From NCBI RefSeq assembly GCF_026013365.1, contig NZ_JAPDOE010000010.1, positions 124,001 to 188,000 on the forward strand: a stretch of 64,000 nucleotides of DNA, read 5' to 3'. Source of the DNA: Paenibacillus sp. LS1. GTDB lineage: Bacteria > Bacillota > Bacilli > Paenibacillales > Paenibacillaceae. Positions 53,980-63,977 of this stretch are shown here, piece after piece; the stretch's first letter is position 1, and each line of letters begins with the position of its first letter. The position numbers were made by a program, and so were the translations under genes. A model generated the notes under the pieces. That model was not told the origin of the DNA. It did no database searches and saw only the letters and a program-made list of their open reading frames with translations.

Positions 53980-55320
53980 ATGAAAGCAACTTGGGAAAAG
54001 ATAGAGAAGAACCTTGGGGTTCTTGAGGTTGAAGTGGATGCAGATCGTGTAACTGCAGCACTCGACAAAGCTTTTAATAAAGTGGTTAAACAAGCAAACG
54101 TACCTGGATTCCGTAAAGGTAAAGTACCACGTTCCATCTTCGAAGCACGTTTTGGTGTAGAGAGCCTTTATCAAGAAGCAATCGACATTTTGCTTCCTGA
54201 AGCTTATACAGAAGCAATCGACCAAACGGATATCTTCCCGGTTGATCGTCCTGACGTAGATGTTGAACAATTCGCTAAAGGACAAACTTTCAAGTTCAAA
54301 GCGAAAGTAACTGTGAAACCTGAAGTTACCCTGGGTGACTACAAAGGAATCGAAGTTGCTGTAGCAAAAGGTGAAGTAACTGACGCAGAAGTGACTGAAG
54401 AGCTTGAGCGTCTTCAACAACGTCACGCTGAACTCGTTGTAATCGACGAAGGTTCTGCTGCAAACGGCGACGTTGCAGTTATCGACTTCGACGGTTCCGT
54501 TGATGGTGTACCTTTCGAAGGTGGACAAGCTGAGCGTTATTCCCTGGAACTGGGTTCCAACACATTCATCCCTGGATTTGAAGAGCAAGTTGTGGGTCTT
54601 TCCACAGGCGACTTCAAAGACGTAGAAGTGACTTTCCCAGAGAGCTACCATGCAGCAGAACTTGCTGGCAAACAAGCGGTATTCAAAGTGAAAATTCACG
54701 AAATCAAACGCAAACAGCTTCCTGCATTGGATGATGAGTTTGCTAAAGATGTTAGTGAATTCGACACACTGGAAGAGTACAAAGCTGACCTGAAAACACA
54801 ATTGGAATCCCGTAAAGCTGACGAAGCCAAAGCTGCTCAAGAAAATGCAGTTGTAGAAAAAGTGGCTGAGAACGCTGAAGTGGACATTCCTGCTGCAATG
54901 GTTGAGAGCGAAGTACAAAACATGATGCGTGATTTCGACAACCGTCTGCGCAACCAAGGTATGAACCTTGAAATGTTCCTGAGCTTCTCTGGCCAGACTC
55001 AAGCTGACCTGAGAGGACAAATGCAAGAAGATGCTTCCAAACGTGTTCGCAACAACCTGGTGCTTGAAGCTGTAGGTAAAGCGGAAAACATTGAAGTATC
55101 TGACGAAGAAGTGAATCAAGAACTCGAAAAAATGGCTGAATCTTACAAGCGTCCTGCTGATGAGATCCGTGGCATCCTCGAGGGTAATGGTTCCCTGGAC
55201 AGCCTTCGCGATGAAGTTAAACTGCGTAAAACGATTGACGTTCTTGTTGAGAACAGCACAGTTGTTGAGCCAGTTGAAGCTCCAGCTGAAGAAGTTGTTG
55301 CAGAAGCTGACGAAAAATAA
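53980..55320 (+). CDS. tig: Trigger factor
   Basis: Ribosome-bound chaperone and peptidyl-prolyl isomerase that meets nascent chains at the exit tunnel. 446 residues: N-terminal ribosome-binding domain with the signature GFRKGKVPRS near residue 44, an FKBP-like domain at about 150-245 (AVIDFDGSVDGVPFEGG, PGFEEQVVGL), and a helical C-terminal arm with an acidic tail. It uses a restricted set of preferred codons, as expected for high expression. Ribosome site GGAGGGGAAAG. A terminator separates it from clpP. Confidence 0.96.
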   Translation: MKATWEKIEKNLGVLEVEVDADRVTAALDKAFNKVVKQANVPGFRKGKVPRSIFEARFGVESLYQEAIDILLPEAYTEAIDQTDIFPVDRPDVDVEQFAKGQTFKFKAKVTVKPEVTLGDYKGIEVAVAKGEVTDAEVTEELERLQQRHAELVVIDEGSAANGDVAVIDFDGSVDGVPFEGGQAERYSLELGSNTFIPGFEEQVVGLSTGDFKDVEVTFPESYHAAELAGKQAVFKVKIHEIKRKQLPALDDEFAKDVSEFDTLEEYKADLKTQLESRKADEAKAAQENAVVEKVAENAEVDIPAAMVESEVQNMMRDFDNRLRNQGMNLEMFLSFSGQTQADLRGQMQEDASKRVRNNLVLEAVGKAENIEVSDEEVNQELEKMAESYKRPADEIRGILEGNGSLDSLRDEVKLRKTIDVLVENSTVVEPVEAPAEEVVAEADEK

Positions 55321-55355
55321 GACAAGCTGTTATCAACTTGTCAGTTGAATAAACG

Positions 55356-55390
55356 ATAAGGCACGTGAATCATTGCGTGCCTTATTTTTA
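55356..55390 (+). terminator. Terminator after tig
   Basis: ATAAGGCACG (55356-55365) pairs perfectly with CGTGCCTTAT (55376-55385), followed by TTTTT. The 378-base gene-free stretch continues with AT-rich sequence and the clpP promoter. Confidence 0.85.
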
Positions 55391-55607
55391 AATTATGACA
55401 TCCATTTTATAGAAAATGAAGTAATAATATGGGTGAATACTAATTTTATTGATCGGTGTACACTTTTTACATACCTATGACACTTCGTGCAAATAAAAAA
55501 TGGCAATACGGCATAGGATGGCTTCAATTTGCACATACATAGAAAACATGGTTAAATATGATCAGGCAAAAAAGTAAACGAACTGATGTCTGACACACTT
55601 GTGAAAA

Positions 55608-55636
55608 ATGACATTGTCACAGGAAAGTGTTAGAAT
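55608..55636 (+). promoter_or_regulatory. Probable sigma-A promoter of clpP
   Basis: -35 ATGACA (55608-55613) and -10 TAGAAT (55631-55636), 17-base spacer, each one base off consensus. I see no CtsR-type GGTCAAA direct repeat nearby. Confidence 0.6.
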
Positions 55637-55698
55637 GAATTTGGGTTTGCTTTACAGGTGGCCTATGTCTAATTACATGTAGAAAAGAGGTTGGTCTC

Positions 55699-56289
55699 AT
55701 GAGTCTGGTGCCAATGGTTATAGAACAAACCAATCGAGGCGAGCGGTCTTACGATATATATTCGCGTTTGCTGAAGGATCGCATTATCTTTCTAACCAGT
55801 GCGATTGATGACGATGTAGCCAATCTTGTCATAGCACAGCTTTTGTTTTTGGCAGCCGACGATCCTGAAAAGGATATCAGCTTGTACATTAACTCACCTG
55901 GTGGTTCTGTCACTGCAGGGATGGGTATATACGATACGATGCAATATATCAAGCCGGATGTATCTACCATTTGCGTAGGGATGGCAGCAAGCATGGGTTC
56001 TTTATTGCTGACAGCCGGTGCACCTGGCAAGAGATATGCGCTGACGAACAGCGAAGTGATGATTCATCAGCCGCTCGGCGGCATTCAAGGACAGGCTGCG
56101 GATATTAAGATACACGCAGAATGGATTATTAAAACACGTCAGAAACTGAATCAAATATACGTCAATCGTACGGGTCAGTCTCTTGATAAAATTGAGCGGG
56201 ATACAGACCGTGACTTCTTCATGAGCGCTGACGAAGCTAAGACGTACGGCATTATTGACCAGGTGCTCAGTAGACCGATCAATTCCTAA
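55699..56289 (+). CDS. clpP: ATP-dependent Clp protease proteolytic subunit
   Basis: Forms the tetradecameric peptidase chamber used by ClpX. 196 residues. The catalytic triad is Ser98 in GMAASMGS, His123 in MIHQPLGG and Asp172 in DTDRDFF. The YINSPGGSVTAGM stretch is the family signature. Ribosome site AAAAGAGG before ATG. It lies 12 bases before clpX, unlike B. subtilis, where clpP is elsewhere. Confidence 0.96.
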   Translation: MSLVPMVIEQTNRGERSYDIYSRLLKDRIIFLTSAIDDDVANLVIAQLLFLAADDPEKDISLYINSPGGSVTAGMGIYDTMQYIKPDVSTICVGMAASMGSLLLTAGAPGKRYALTNSEVMIHQPLGGIQGQAADIKIHAEWIIKTRQKLNQIYVNRTGQSLDKIERDTDRDFFMSADEAKTYGIIDQVLSRPINS

Positions 56290-56301
56290 AGGGGTGGTTT
56301 C

Positions 56302-57555
56302 ATGTTTAAATTTAACGATGAGAAAGGGCAACTGAAATGCTCTTTTTGCGGTAAATCTCAGGAACAGGTACGTAAGCTGGTCGCTGGACCAGGCGTGTAC
56401 ATTTGTGATGAATGTATCGAACTTTGCACCGAAATCGTTGAGGAAGAACTCGGTCATGATGAAGAAGTAGACCTCAAAGATATTCCAAAACCGAAAGAAA
56501 TTCGTAATATCCTGGATCAATATGTTATTGGTCAGGAGCAAGCGAAGAAGTCATTGTCTGTTGCAGTGTATAATCACTACAAACGGATCAACACGCAAAG
56601 CAAGATTGAAGATGTTGAGTTGTCGAAGAGTAACATTTTGCTGTTAGGACCTACGGGTTCTGGTAAAACGTTGCTTGCGCAAACGATGGCAAAAATTCTG
56701 AATGTACCTTTTGCTATTGCTGATGCTACTTCATTAACAGAAGCGGGTTATGTAGGTGAGGATGTAGAGAATATTCTGCTCAAGCTGATCCAAGCTGCTG
56801 ATTATGATGTGGAAAAAGCAGAGCGTGGCATTATTTATATCGATGAGATTGATAAAGTAGCGCGTAAATCCGAAAACCCATCCATTACTCGTGATGTATC
56901 GGGTGAAGGTGTTCAACAGGCTCTCTTGAAAATTCTTGAAGGAACCGTGGCTTCTGTACCACCACAAGGTGGTCGTAAACACCCTCATCAAGAATTCATT
57001 CAGATCGATACAACGAATATCCTGTTCATTTGCGGCGGTGCCTTTGATGGTCTGGAGCAAATGATCAAACGCCGGATCGGTAAAAAAGTCATTGGTTTCA
57101 ATACCGTGGCTGAGCAACAAGATCTGAAACCAGGTGAATATCTGGGTATGGTATTGCCGGAAGACTTGTTGAAATTCGGTCTGATTCCGGAATTTGTAGG
57201 CCGTCTGCCAGTTATCTCCACTTTGGAGCCACTGGACGAAGATACGTTGGTACGGATTCTTTCCGAACCGAAAAACGCGCTTACCAAACAGTACCAAAAA
57301 CTGCTTGAACTGGACAATGTGAATCTGGTATTTGAACCAGCTGCATTGCTCGCGATTGCAAAAGAAGCAATCAAACGTAACACAGGTGCACGTGGTTTGC
57401 GTGCCATCATTGAAGGCATCATGCTTGAAATCATGTATGAAGTGCCTTCACGTGAAGATGTTACGAACTGTGTTATTACCGAAGAAGTCGTTGAGAAAAG
57501 AGTTGTGCCTGAACTTAGCCAATCGAAGGACGATAAGCAGGAAGAAAGCGCCTAA
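56302..57555 (+). CDS. clpX: ClpX, ATPase subunit of the Clp protease
   Basis: AAA+ unfoldase that feeds substrates to ClpP. 417 residues. The zinc-binding domain has CSFCGKS and CDECIELC at residues 13-40. Walker A is GPTGSGKTLLAQ, Walker B IIYIDEID, and the ClpP-docking loop IGF lies at 264-266 in KKVIGFNT. Arg finger and sensor regions (EFVGRLPV, TGARGLRAI) are intact. It is co-transcribed with clpP; ribosome site AGGGGTGG. Confidence 0.97.
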   Translation: MFKFNDEKGQLKCSFCGKSQEQVRKLVAGPGVYICDECIELCTEIVEEELGHDEEVDLKDIPKPKEIRNILDQYVIGQEQAKKSLSVAVYNHYKRINTQSKIEDVELSKSNILLLGPTGSGKTLLAQTMAKILNVPFAIADATSLTEAGYVGEDVENILLKLIQAADYDVEKAERGIIYIDEIDKVARKSENPSITRDVSGEGVQQALLKILEGTVASVPPQGGRKHPHQEFIQIDTTNILFICGGAFDGLEQMIKRRIGKKVIGFNTVAEQQDLKPGEYLGMVLPEDLLKFGLIPEFVGRLPVISTLEPLDEDTLVRILSEPKNALTKQYQKLLELDNVNLVFEPAALLAIAKEAIKRNTGARGLRAIIEGIMLEIMYEVPSREDVTNCVITEEVVEKRVVPELSQSKDDKQEESA

Positions 57556-57676
57556 TTAAAGCCTGAATCCTGTTTGAACTCTGAAATATAGACTTGTCAG
57601 TTCTCCACTTTGGCAGAAGGCGAATTCGTGTCTCTGTCAGGGTGGAGCTTTGACGTTGTGGGGAGAGAAATCACTC

Positions 57677-58774
57677 ATGTATTTAAGACAAGATACACGT
57701 CCCGTGAAAGTGGGAAACGTAACGATCGGTGGCAGTAACGAAGTCATTATCCAAAGTATGTGTACAACCAAAACGGCAGACGTTGAGGCAACGGTTGCAG
57801 AGATTTTGCGACTGGAAGAAGCCGGCTGTCAAGTGGTACGTGTAACGGTGAATAATGAGGAAGCTGCCGCAGCCATCAAGGAAATCAAAAAACGTATTAA
57901 CATACCGCTCGTAGCAGATATTCATTTCAACTATAAGCTGGCTTTACTTGCAATTGAGAACGGCATTGATAAAGTGCGGATCAATCCAGGTAATATTGGT
58001 AAACGTGCTAAAGTCGAAGAAGTAGTTAAGGCTTGTAAAGATCGCGGTATTCCAATTCGGATCGGGGTAAATGCAGGTTCACTTGAAAACCATCTGCTTG
58101 AGAAGTACGGGTACCCGACGGCTGATGCTATGGTAGAAAGTGCATTGTATCACATTGGTATCTTGGAAGAACTGGATTTCCATGATATTATCGTGTCCCT
58201 CAAAGCATCCGATGTGCCGATGGCGATTGAAGCTTATACCAAAGCAGCTCAAATTATTCCGTATCCGTTGCATCTCGGGATTACCGAAGCAGGTACACTG
58301 TTCTCGGGAACGATCAAAAGCTCTGCAGGTATGGGAGCCTTGCTGTCCATGGGTATTGGTTCAACGATGCGGATCTCGCTTAGCGCGGACCCGGTGGAAG
58401 AAATCAAGGTTGCTCGTGATTTGCTCAAAACCTTTGGACTCATTACGAATGCAGCTACATTGATCTCCTGCCCGACGTGTGGACGTTTGGACATCGACTT
58501 GTTCTCCATTGCCAACGAAGTGGAAGAGTATATCTCTAAGCTTAAGGTGCCGATTAAAGTATCGGTGCTGGGTTGCGCAGTTAATGGTCCAGGTGAAGCC
58601 AAAGAAGCGGATATCGGCATTGCCGGTGCTCGTGGAGAAGGTCTCTTGTTCCGTCATGGTAAGATGATCCGTAAAGTGCCTGAAGAAATCATGGTTGAGG
58701 AATTGAAAAAAGAGATCGACAAAATCGTCGAAGCCTATGAAGAGACAGGTGTTATTCCTGGTCGTTCGCACTGA
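57677..58774 (+). CDS. ispG: 4-hydroxy-3-methylbut-2-en-1-yl diphosphate synthase IspG (GcpE)
   Basis: Iron-sulfur enzyme of the MEP isoprenoid pathway, reducing methylerythritol cyclodiphosphate to HMBPP. 365 residues. The N-terminal barrel begins TRPVKVGNVTIGG with PLVADIHFNYKLAL and KVRINPGNIG. The C-terminal cluster domain has CPTCGR and GCAVNGPGEA, giving three Cys and one Glu ligand. ATG at 57677 follows GGGGAGAG; a TTG nine codons earlier is less likely. Its place between clpX and lonB is unusual compared with B. subtilis. Confidence 0.96.
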   Translation: MYLRQDTRPVKVGNVTIGGSNEVIIQSMCTTKTADVEATVAEILRLEEAGCQVVRVTVNNEEAAAAIKEIKKRINIPLVADIHFNYKLALLAIENGIDKVRINPGNIGKRAKVEEVVKACKDRGIPIRIGVNAGSLENHLLEKYGYPTADAMVESALYHIGILEELDFHDIIVSLKASDVPMAIEAYTKAAQIIPYPLHLGITEAGTLFSGTIKSSAGMGALLSMGIGSTMRISLSADPVEEIKVARDLLKTFGLITNAATLISCPTCGRLDIDLFSIANEVEEYISKLKVPIKVSVLGCAVNGPGEAKEADIGIAGARGEGLLFRHGKMIRKVPEEIMVEELKKEIDKIVEAYEETGVIPGRSH

Positions 58775-58799
58775 TTGATTCATATCTTGTTTCTGTAAC

Positions 58800-58826
58800 A
58801 GCCCGCCAGCGATGGTGGGCTTTTTA
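58800..58826 (+). terminator. Terminator after ispG
   Basis: AGCCCGCCA (58800-58808) pairs with TGGTGGGCT (58813-58821) with one G-T pair, loop GCGA, then TTTTT. Confidence 0.8.
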
Positions 58827-58941
58827 TATTCTCTCATACAAATTCCACATCGCCCGTTTACGTCTCGTTGAAAAGGCTATACTACCAAGTATTAGCATGA
58901 TCTCATATGAGAATAGCGACAAAATAGGAGGATGTGAAGAC

Positions 58942-60696
58942 ATGGAATTTGGTATGGTCATCATGTTGATTCAGTTATTTTTTGGAGTGGTGATTGGTTT
59001 GTATTTCTGGAACCTGCTACGTGGCCAGAAAACGAACCGCAGTGCCGTTGAGCGAGAATCTCGCAAGGAACTGGAGAAGCTGCGCAAGCTGCGTTCAATC
59101 TCACTCACCAAGCCGTTGTCTGAGAAGACGCGTCCAGCTACCATTAACGATATTGTTGGGCAAAAAGACGGGCTGCGTGCCCTTAAAGCTGCATTGTGCA
59201 GTGCGAATCCGCAACATGTTATCATTTATGGCCCTCCCGGAGTCGGGAAGACAGCTGCGGCAAGGGTCGTGTTGGAAGAGGCCAAGAAGAATCCATCTTC
59301 TCCCTTCAAGCCAGACGCGAAATTCACAGAGCTGGATGCAACAACAGCCCGTTTTGATGAGCGTGGAATTGCGGACCCCTTAATTGGTTCGGTCCACGAT
59401 CCGATATATCAGGGAGCAGGAGCCATGGGCGTTGCAGGTATTCCCCAACCGAAACCTGGCGCTGTCACGAAAGCGCATGGAGGAATGCTTTTTATTGATG
59501 AAATCGGTGAATTGCATTCGATTCAGATGAATAAGCTGTTGAAAGTGCTGGAGGATCGCAAGGTGTTTTTGGAGAGTGCGTACTATAACTCCGAAGACAC
59601 GCATACTCCTGCTTATATCCACGATATTTTTCAAAATGGCCTGCCGGCCGATTTCCGCCTAGTCGGAGCAACGACACGTTCGCCTCATGAACTGCCACCG
59701 GCTTTGCGTTCGCGTTGTATGGAAGTTTATTTCCGTCCTTTGTTGCCTGAGGAGATTGGGCGAATTGCAGAAGACGCTGTGCAGAAAATTGGGTTCAGCC
59801 CATGCCCGGATGCCGTTGATGTGGTCAAGCGATATGCAACCAATGGACGTGAAGCGGTCAATATCATTCAGCTCGCTGCTGGGCTTGCGCTGACAGAGAA
59901 ACGTGAGACGCTTCAGGCGTCCGATGTGGAGTGGGTGGCTGGTAGCAGCCAGATTCAGCCACGGCCTGATCGCAAGGTCCCTTCACAGCCGCAGGTGGGG
60001 TTTGTTAACGGCTTGGCGGTATACGGACCGAATATGGGAACCATTTTGGAAATCGAAGTGTCTGCTGTTCCGGCTCTCAAAGATCAAGGCCGAATCAACA
60101 TTACAGGGGTTGTGGATGAAGAAGAGATTGGAGGCGGTTCACGTACACTCCGGCGAAAAAGTATGGCTAAAGGCTCGGTTGAAAATGTGTTAACCGTATT
60201 AAAAGCCATGGGTATTCGTCCGAATGATTACGATTTACACGTGAATTTCCCGGGCGGGACGCCTATTGATGGTCCATCCGCCGGGATTGCCATGGCGACT
60301 GCCATTACATCAGCCATTCAGGGACGTCCTGTGGATCATGAGACAGCGATGACTGGCGAGATCAGCATCCATGGTCGAGTGAAGCCCATTGGTGGCGTAC
60401 TGGCCAAGGTGGAGGCTGCTTTTCAGGCAGGGGCGAAGACCGTTATTATTCCCGCGGAGAACTGGCAGTCCATTTTCGAGAATCTGGAGGGCTTGCGTGT
60501 TATTCCGGTAGATACGGTGCAGGACGTATTCCGTGAGGTATTCGCATGGGTTCCAGAATCGCAAAAGATGGAACAAACGAAGCTTGCAGAGGAGGCAATT
60601 GCACCTGCAACGGAGATTTTTCCACCGGCATCCGCTTCCTATTTGCGTGCTGACGTGCCTCGTCCAGGACAGGTTACAGATTCGGGAAGCTGCTAA
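58942..60696 (+). CDS. lonB: ATP-dependent protease LonB
   Basis: 584 residues. An N-terminal membrane segment at about 3-22 (MVIMLIQLFFGVVIGLYFW) replaces the large N-domain of LonA. The AAA+ domain has Walker A GPPGVGKTAAAR and Walker B GMLFIDEIGE. The protease domain has the catalytic Ser in DGPSAGIAMA and Lys in GGVLAKVEAA. In B. subtilis LonB is a forespore (sigma-F) protein. ATG at 58942 follows AGGAGGA. A small hairpin overlaps its end (60684-60705), with a T run a few bases later. Confidence 0.94.
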   Translation: MEFGMVIMLIQLFFGVVIGLYFWNLLRGQKTNRSAVERESRKELEKLRKLRSISLTKPLSEKTRPATINDIVGQKDGLRALKAALCSANPQHVIIYGPPGVGKTAAARVVLEEAKKNPSSPFKPDAKFTELDATTARFDERGIADPLIGSVHDPIYQGAGAMGVAGIPQPKPGAVTKAHGGMLFIDEIGELHSIQMNKLLKVLEDRKVFLESAYYNSEDTHTPAYIHDIFQNGLPADFRLVGATTRSPHELPPALRSRCMEVYFRPLLPEEIGRIAEDAVQKIGFSPCPDAVDVVKRYATNGREAVNIIQLAAGLALTEKRETLQASDVEWVAGSSQIQPRPDRKVPSQPQVGFVNGLAVYGPNMGTILEIEVSAVPALKDQGRINITGVVDEEEIGGGSRTLRRKSMAKGSVENVLTVLKAMGIRPNDYDLHVNFPGGTPIDGPSAGIAMATAITSAIQGRPVDHETAMTGEISIHGRVKPIGGVLAKVEAAFQAGAKTVIIPAENWQSIFENLEGLRVIPVDTVQDVFREVFAWVPESQKMEQTKLAEEAIAPATEIFPPASASYLRADVPRPGQVTDSGSC

Positions 60697-60782
60697 GCGC
60701 TTCCCTTCATTGGTTTTTTATGTGAACATTTGATAGAATAATGAATGACTACAACCTGAGAGCCATTGGAGGTGCGAAAGCG

Positions 60783-63122
60783 ATGGGACCGAGCAAAGCG
60801 AAAGGTCGTCGTTTTCCTTTACTGCCTTTAAGAGGACTTCTCGTCTACCCGAGTATGGTACTGCATCTCGATGTGGGCCGGGAGAAATCGGTCAAGGCTT
60901 TAGAAAAAGCGATGGTAGAAGAACATTTGATTCTCCTATGTTCCCAAGCCGAAGTAAATATTGAAGAACCAACACAAGAGGACATTTTCAGAATCGGAAC
61001 CGTGGCCAAGGTCAGACAGATGCTGAAGCTTCCGAATGGTACGATTCGTGTACTCGTGGAAGGCTTGGAACGGGCTGAAATTATTGAATATACGGACAAC
61101 GAGGAATATTACGAAGTGCTGGCACAAGAACTGCCTGAAGAGGAGAACACTCACCCGGAGACGGATGCCTTGATGCGTACCGTTCTGAACCAGTTCGAGA
61201 ATTATATTAATCTGTCCAAAAAAGTGACACCCGAGACACTTGCAGCAGTGTCCGACATTGAAGAACCGGGGCGCCTGGCTGATGTCATTACAAGTCACCT
61301 GTCCTTGAAGATCAAGGATAAACAGGAAATTCTGGAGACCATCGACGTTCGGGAACGTCTGGAGAAATTGCTAGACATCCTGAACAACGAACGCGAAGTG
61401 CTGGAGCTTGAACGCAAGATCAGTCAACGTGTGAAGAAACAGATGGAGAAAACGCAGAAGGAATATTATTTGCGCGAGCAGATGAAAGCGATCCAGAAAG
61501 AACTGGGTGAAAAAGAAGGTCGTGCGGGTGAAGTCGAGGAACTTCGCACTCAGATGGAAGAACTCGGCTTGCCGGACAAGGTGAAAGAAAAAGTCGAGAA
61601 AGAAATTGATCGACTGGAGAAAATGCCTGCAAGTTCAGCTGAGGGTGGAGTCATTCGCAACTACGTGGATTGGCTGCTTGGCCTTCCTTGGAGTCAGATG
61701 ACAGCAGACGATCTGGATATCCAAAAAGCCGAGGATGTGCTCAATGCAGATCATTACGGATTGGAAAAGCCGAAAGAGCGTGTGCTTGAATATCTGGCTG
61801 TCCAGAAGCTCGTCAAGAAGCTCAAAGGGCCGATTCTCTGTCTGGTTGGACCTCCAGGGGTCGGTAAAACATCACTTGCCCGTTCGATCGCCAGATCGCT
61901 AGGGCGGGAGTTTGTAAGAATATCTCTTGGCGGCGTGCGGGATGAAGCTGAGATTCGTGGTCACCGACGTACCTATGTTGGCGCAATGCCTGGACGTATC
62001 ATCCAGGGGATGAAAACGGCAGGTTCACTTAATCCGGTATTCCTGCTGGACGAGATTGATAAGATGGCTTCAGACTTCCGCGGAGATCCTTCTGCAGCAC
62101 TACTTGAGGTGCTTGATCCGGAACAAAATAATACGTTTAGTGATCACTTTGTAGAATTGCCGTTTGACTTATCCAACGTTATGTTTATAACAACTGCCAA
62201 CACGGTACACAACATTCCGCGTCCTTTGCTGGATCGGATGGAAATGCTCAACATCCCTGGTTATACGGAGCTGGAGAAGCTGCAAATTGCGAAAAACTAT
62301 TTGCTGCCCAAACAGAAACAGGACCATGGTCTGGAAGAAGAGCAACTGGAAATCCCGGATGACGCGTTGTTGCGTGTAATTCGTGAATATACAAGGGAGT
62401 CCGGTGTGCGGAATCTGGAACAGCAGATGGCTTCGTTGTGCCGGAAAGCTGCCAAGAACATCGTATCCGGTGTGGAAGGTCAGATCAACATCACATCAGA
62501 TGCGGTCAAAGACTACCTTGGACCTGGCAAGTTCCGTTATGGTATGGCCGAACTGGAAGATCAGATTGGTACCGTAACCGGTCTTGCGTGGACTGAAGTG
62601 GGTGGAGATACTCTTATCATTGAAGTGACTGTCGTACCAGGAACAGGTAAATTGACCCTCACAGGTAAACTGGGGGATGTCATGAAGGAATCGGCTCAAG
62701 CCGCATTCAGCTACACCCGTTCCAAAGCTACGCAGCTCGGGATTGCACCAGATTTCCATGAGAAGAACGATATCCACATCCACGTTCCGGAAGGAGCAAT
62801 TCCGAAGGATGGTCCATCTGCGGGGATTACGATGGCAACAGCGTTAATCTCAGCCTTGACGAACAAACATGTTTCGAAGGATATCGCCATGACTGGTGAA
62901 ATCACGTTGCGTGGGCGTGTACTGCCGATCGGTGGTCTGAAAGAAAAATCACTGGCAGCCCATCGTGCCGGCTATAAAAAAATATTATTGCCCAAGGATA
63001 ACGAACGGGACCTGCGTGACATTCCAGACAGCATCAAGGAAGATGTGGAATTTGTCCCAGTAGCCCATATGGATCAGGTGCTGCAGCATGCACTTGTTGA
63101 GCAGGCAGGAATTCACCTGTAA
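60783..63122 (+). CDS. lonA: ATP-dependent protease LonA
   Basis: Cytoplasmic quality-control and regulatory protease, 779 residues. The N-terminal substrate-binding domain starts FPLLPLRGLLVYPSM. The AAA+ domain has Walker A GPPGVGKTSLARS and Walker B FLLDEIDKM. The protease domain has Ser679 in DGPSAGITMA and Lys722 in GGLKEKSLAA, the same numbering as in E. coli Lon. ATG at 60783 follows GGAGGTGCG; an ATG 14 codons earlier lacks a good site. A terminator separates it from engB. Confidence 0.97.
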   Translation: MGPSKAKGRRFPLLPLRGLLVYPSMVLHLDVGREKSVKALEKAMVEEHLILLCSQAEVNIEEPTQEDIFRIGTVAKVRQMLKLPNGTIRVLVEGLERAEIIEYTDNEEYYEVLAQELPEEENTHPETDALMRTVLNQFENYINLSKKVTPETLAAVSDIEEPGRLADVITSHLSLKIKDKQEILETIDVRERLEKLLDILNNEREVLELERKISQRVKKQMEKTQKEYYLREQMKAIQKELGEKEGRAGEVEELRTQMEELGLPDKVKEKVEKEIDRLEKMPASSAEGGVIRNYVDWLLGLPWSQMTADDLDIQKAEDVLNADHYGLEKPKERVLEYLAVQKLVKKLKGPILCLVGPPGVGKTSLARSIARSLGREFVRISLGGVRDEAEIRGHRRTYVGAMPGRIIQGMKTAGSLNPVFLLDEIDKMASDFRGDPSAALLEVLDPEQNNTFSDHFVELPFDLSNVMFITTANTVHNIPRPLLDRMEMLNIPGYTELEKLQIAKNYLLPKQKQDHGLEEEQLEIPDDALLRVIREYTRESGVRNLEQQMASLCRKAAKNIVSGVEGQINITSDAVKDYLGPGKFRYGMAELEDQIGTVTGLAWTEVGGDTLIIEVTVVPGTGKLTLTGKLGDVMKESAQAAFSYTRSKATQLGIAPDFHEKNDIHIHVPEGAIPKDGPSAGITMATALISALTNKHVSKDIAMTGEITLRGRVLPIGGLKEKSLAAHRAGYKKILLPKDNERDLRDIPDSIKEDVEFVPVAHMDQVLQHALVEQAGIHL

Positions 63123-63155
63123 TCCACATATCCGAAAGGTTCGTATGAAGAGTAG

Positions 63156-63199
63156 ACCGTTCTGCGGAGGCTTCGGCGTCCGCTGGAACGGTTTTTTTT
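63156..63199 (+). terminator. Terminator after lonA
   Basis: CCGTTCTGCGGA-type bases pair with TCCGCTGGAACGG around a GC-rich loop, followed by TTTTTTTT. Confidence 0.8.
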
Positions 63200-63277
63200 G
63201 TATGATAGAACAATCCATGGCATAATACCATCAACAGGTTTTCTAAGCACAGGCGTTCAAGAGAGGAAAGATACAAG

Positions 63278-63937
63278 ATGAAAGTAAATCAATCTGAATT
63301 TATTATCAGTGCCGTTCGGCCTGAACAATACCCTGAGGACGGTCTGCCAGAGATTGCTTTGGCGGGACGCTCCAATGTCGGGAAATCTTCCCTGATCAAC
63401 CGTTTGATTAATCGTAAAAATCTGGCTCGGACGAGCTCAACACCGGGTAAGACGCAGCAACTGAACTACTATAAGATTAATCAGGATCTCTACTTCGTCG
63501 ATTTCCCGGGGTATGGCTACGCCAAAGTTTCGAAAGAGCAACGTTTTGCCTGGGGCAAAATGATGGAGAAATACTTGTTGGGACGCGAGGAATTGAAACT
63601 GGTCATGCAAATGGTGGATATGAGACATGAACCGTCCAAAGAGGACAAGATGATGAACGAATGGCTTCGTCATAATGGACTGCCTTTGGTTGTAGTAGCA
63701 ACCAAGATGGACAAGATTCCAAAAACCCGCAGAGCCAAATATATCAAAGTCATTAAGGAATCACTGGGTCTTCGTCCAGGGGATCTTTTTGTACCATTCT
63801 CATCCGAAGAAGGATTGGGGAAAGAAGAGTTATGGGACATTATCACCCGCCATGCCCGCATAGATAAGTATGCACCAGAAGTACTGGATGCAGAGAATGC
63901 TTCTGAAGAGGAAGAAACCAACGAAATTAACGGATAA
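63278..63937 (+). CDS. engB: Ribosome-biogenesis GTPase EngB (YsxC/YihA)
   Basis: Essential GTPase needed for assembly of the large ribosomal subunit. 219 residues: P-loop GRSNVGKSSLINR, switch region TSSTPGKTQQLNYY, DFPGYGYAKV (G3) and ATKMDKIPK (G4, in TKMD form). A short acidic tail follows. Ribosome site GAGAGGAAAG before the ATG. The lonA-engB order matches B. subtilis lonA-ysxC. Confidence 0.96.
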   Translation: MKVNQSEFIISAVRPEQYPEDGLPEIALAGRSNVGKSSLINRLINRKNLARTSSTPGKTQQLNYYKINQDLYFVDFPGYGYAKVSKEQRFAWGKMMEKYLLGREELKLVMQMVDMRHEPSKEDKMMNEWLRHNGLPLVVVATKMDKIPKTRRAKYIKVIKESLGLRPGDLFVPFSSEEGLGKEELWDIITRHARIDKYAPEVLDAENASEEEETNEING

Positions 63938-63943
63938 CCGAGA

Positions 63944-63977
63944 TAGTCATGGAATTACTCCATGGCTATTTGTTTTA
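63944..63977 (+). terminator. Terminator after engB
   Basis: ATAGTCATGGA pairs with TCCATGGCTAT with one G-T pair, followed by TTTGTTTT. Confidence 0.7.

Noticed and set aside
53923..55119. 398-codon open frame on the minus strand opposite tig
   Set aside because: It is the mirror of the strongly biased codon use of trigger factor; it has no ribosome site and a Phe/Cys-rich nonsense composition.
55386..55698. CtsR heat-shock operator before clpP
   Set aside because: No GGTCAAA-type direct repeat could be found; only a sigma-A-like promoter is visible.
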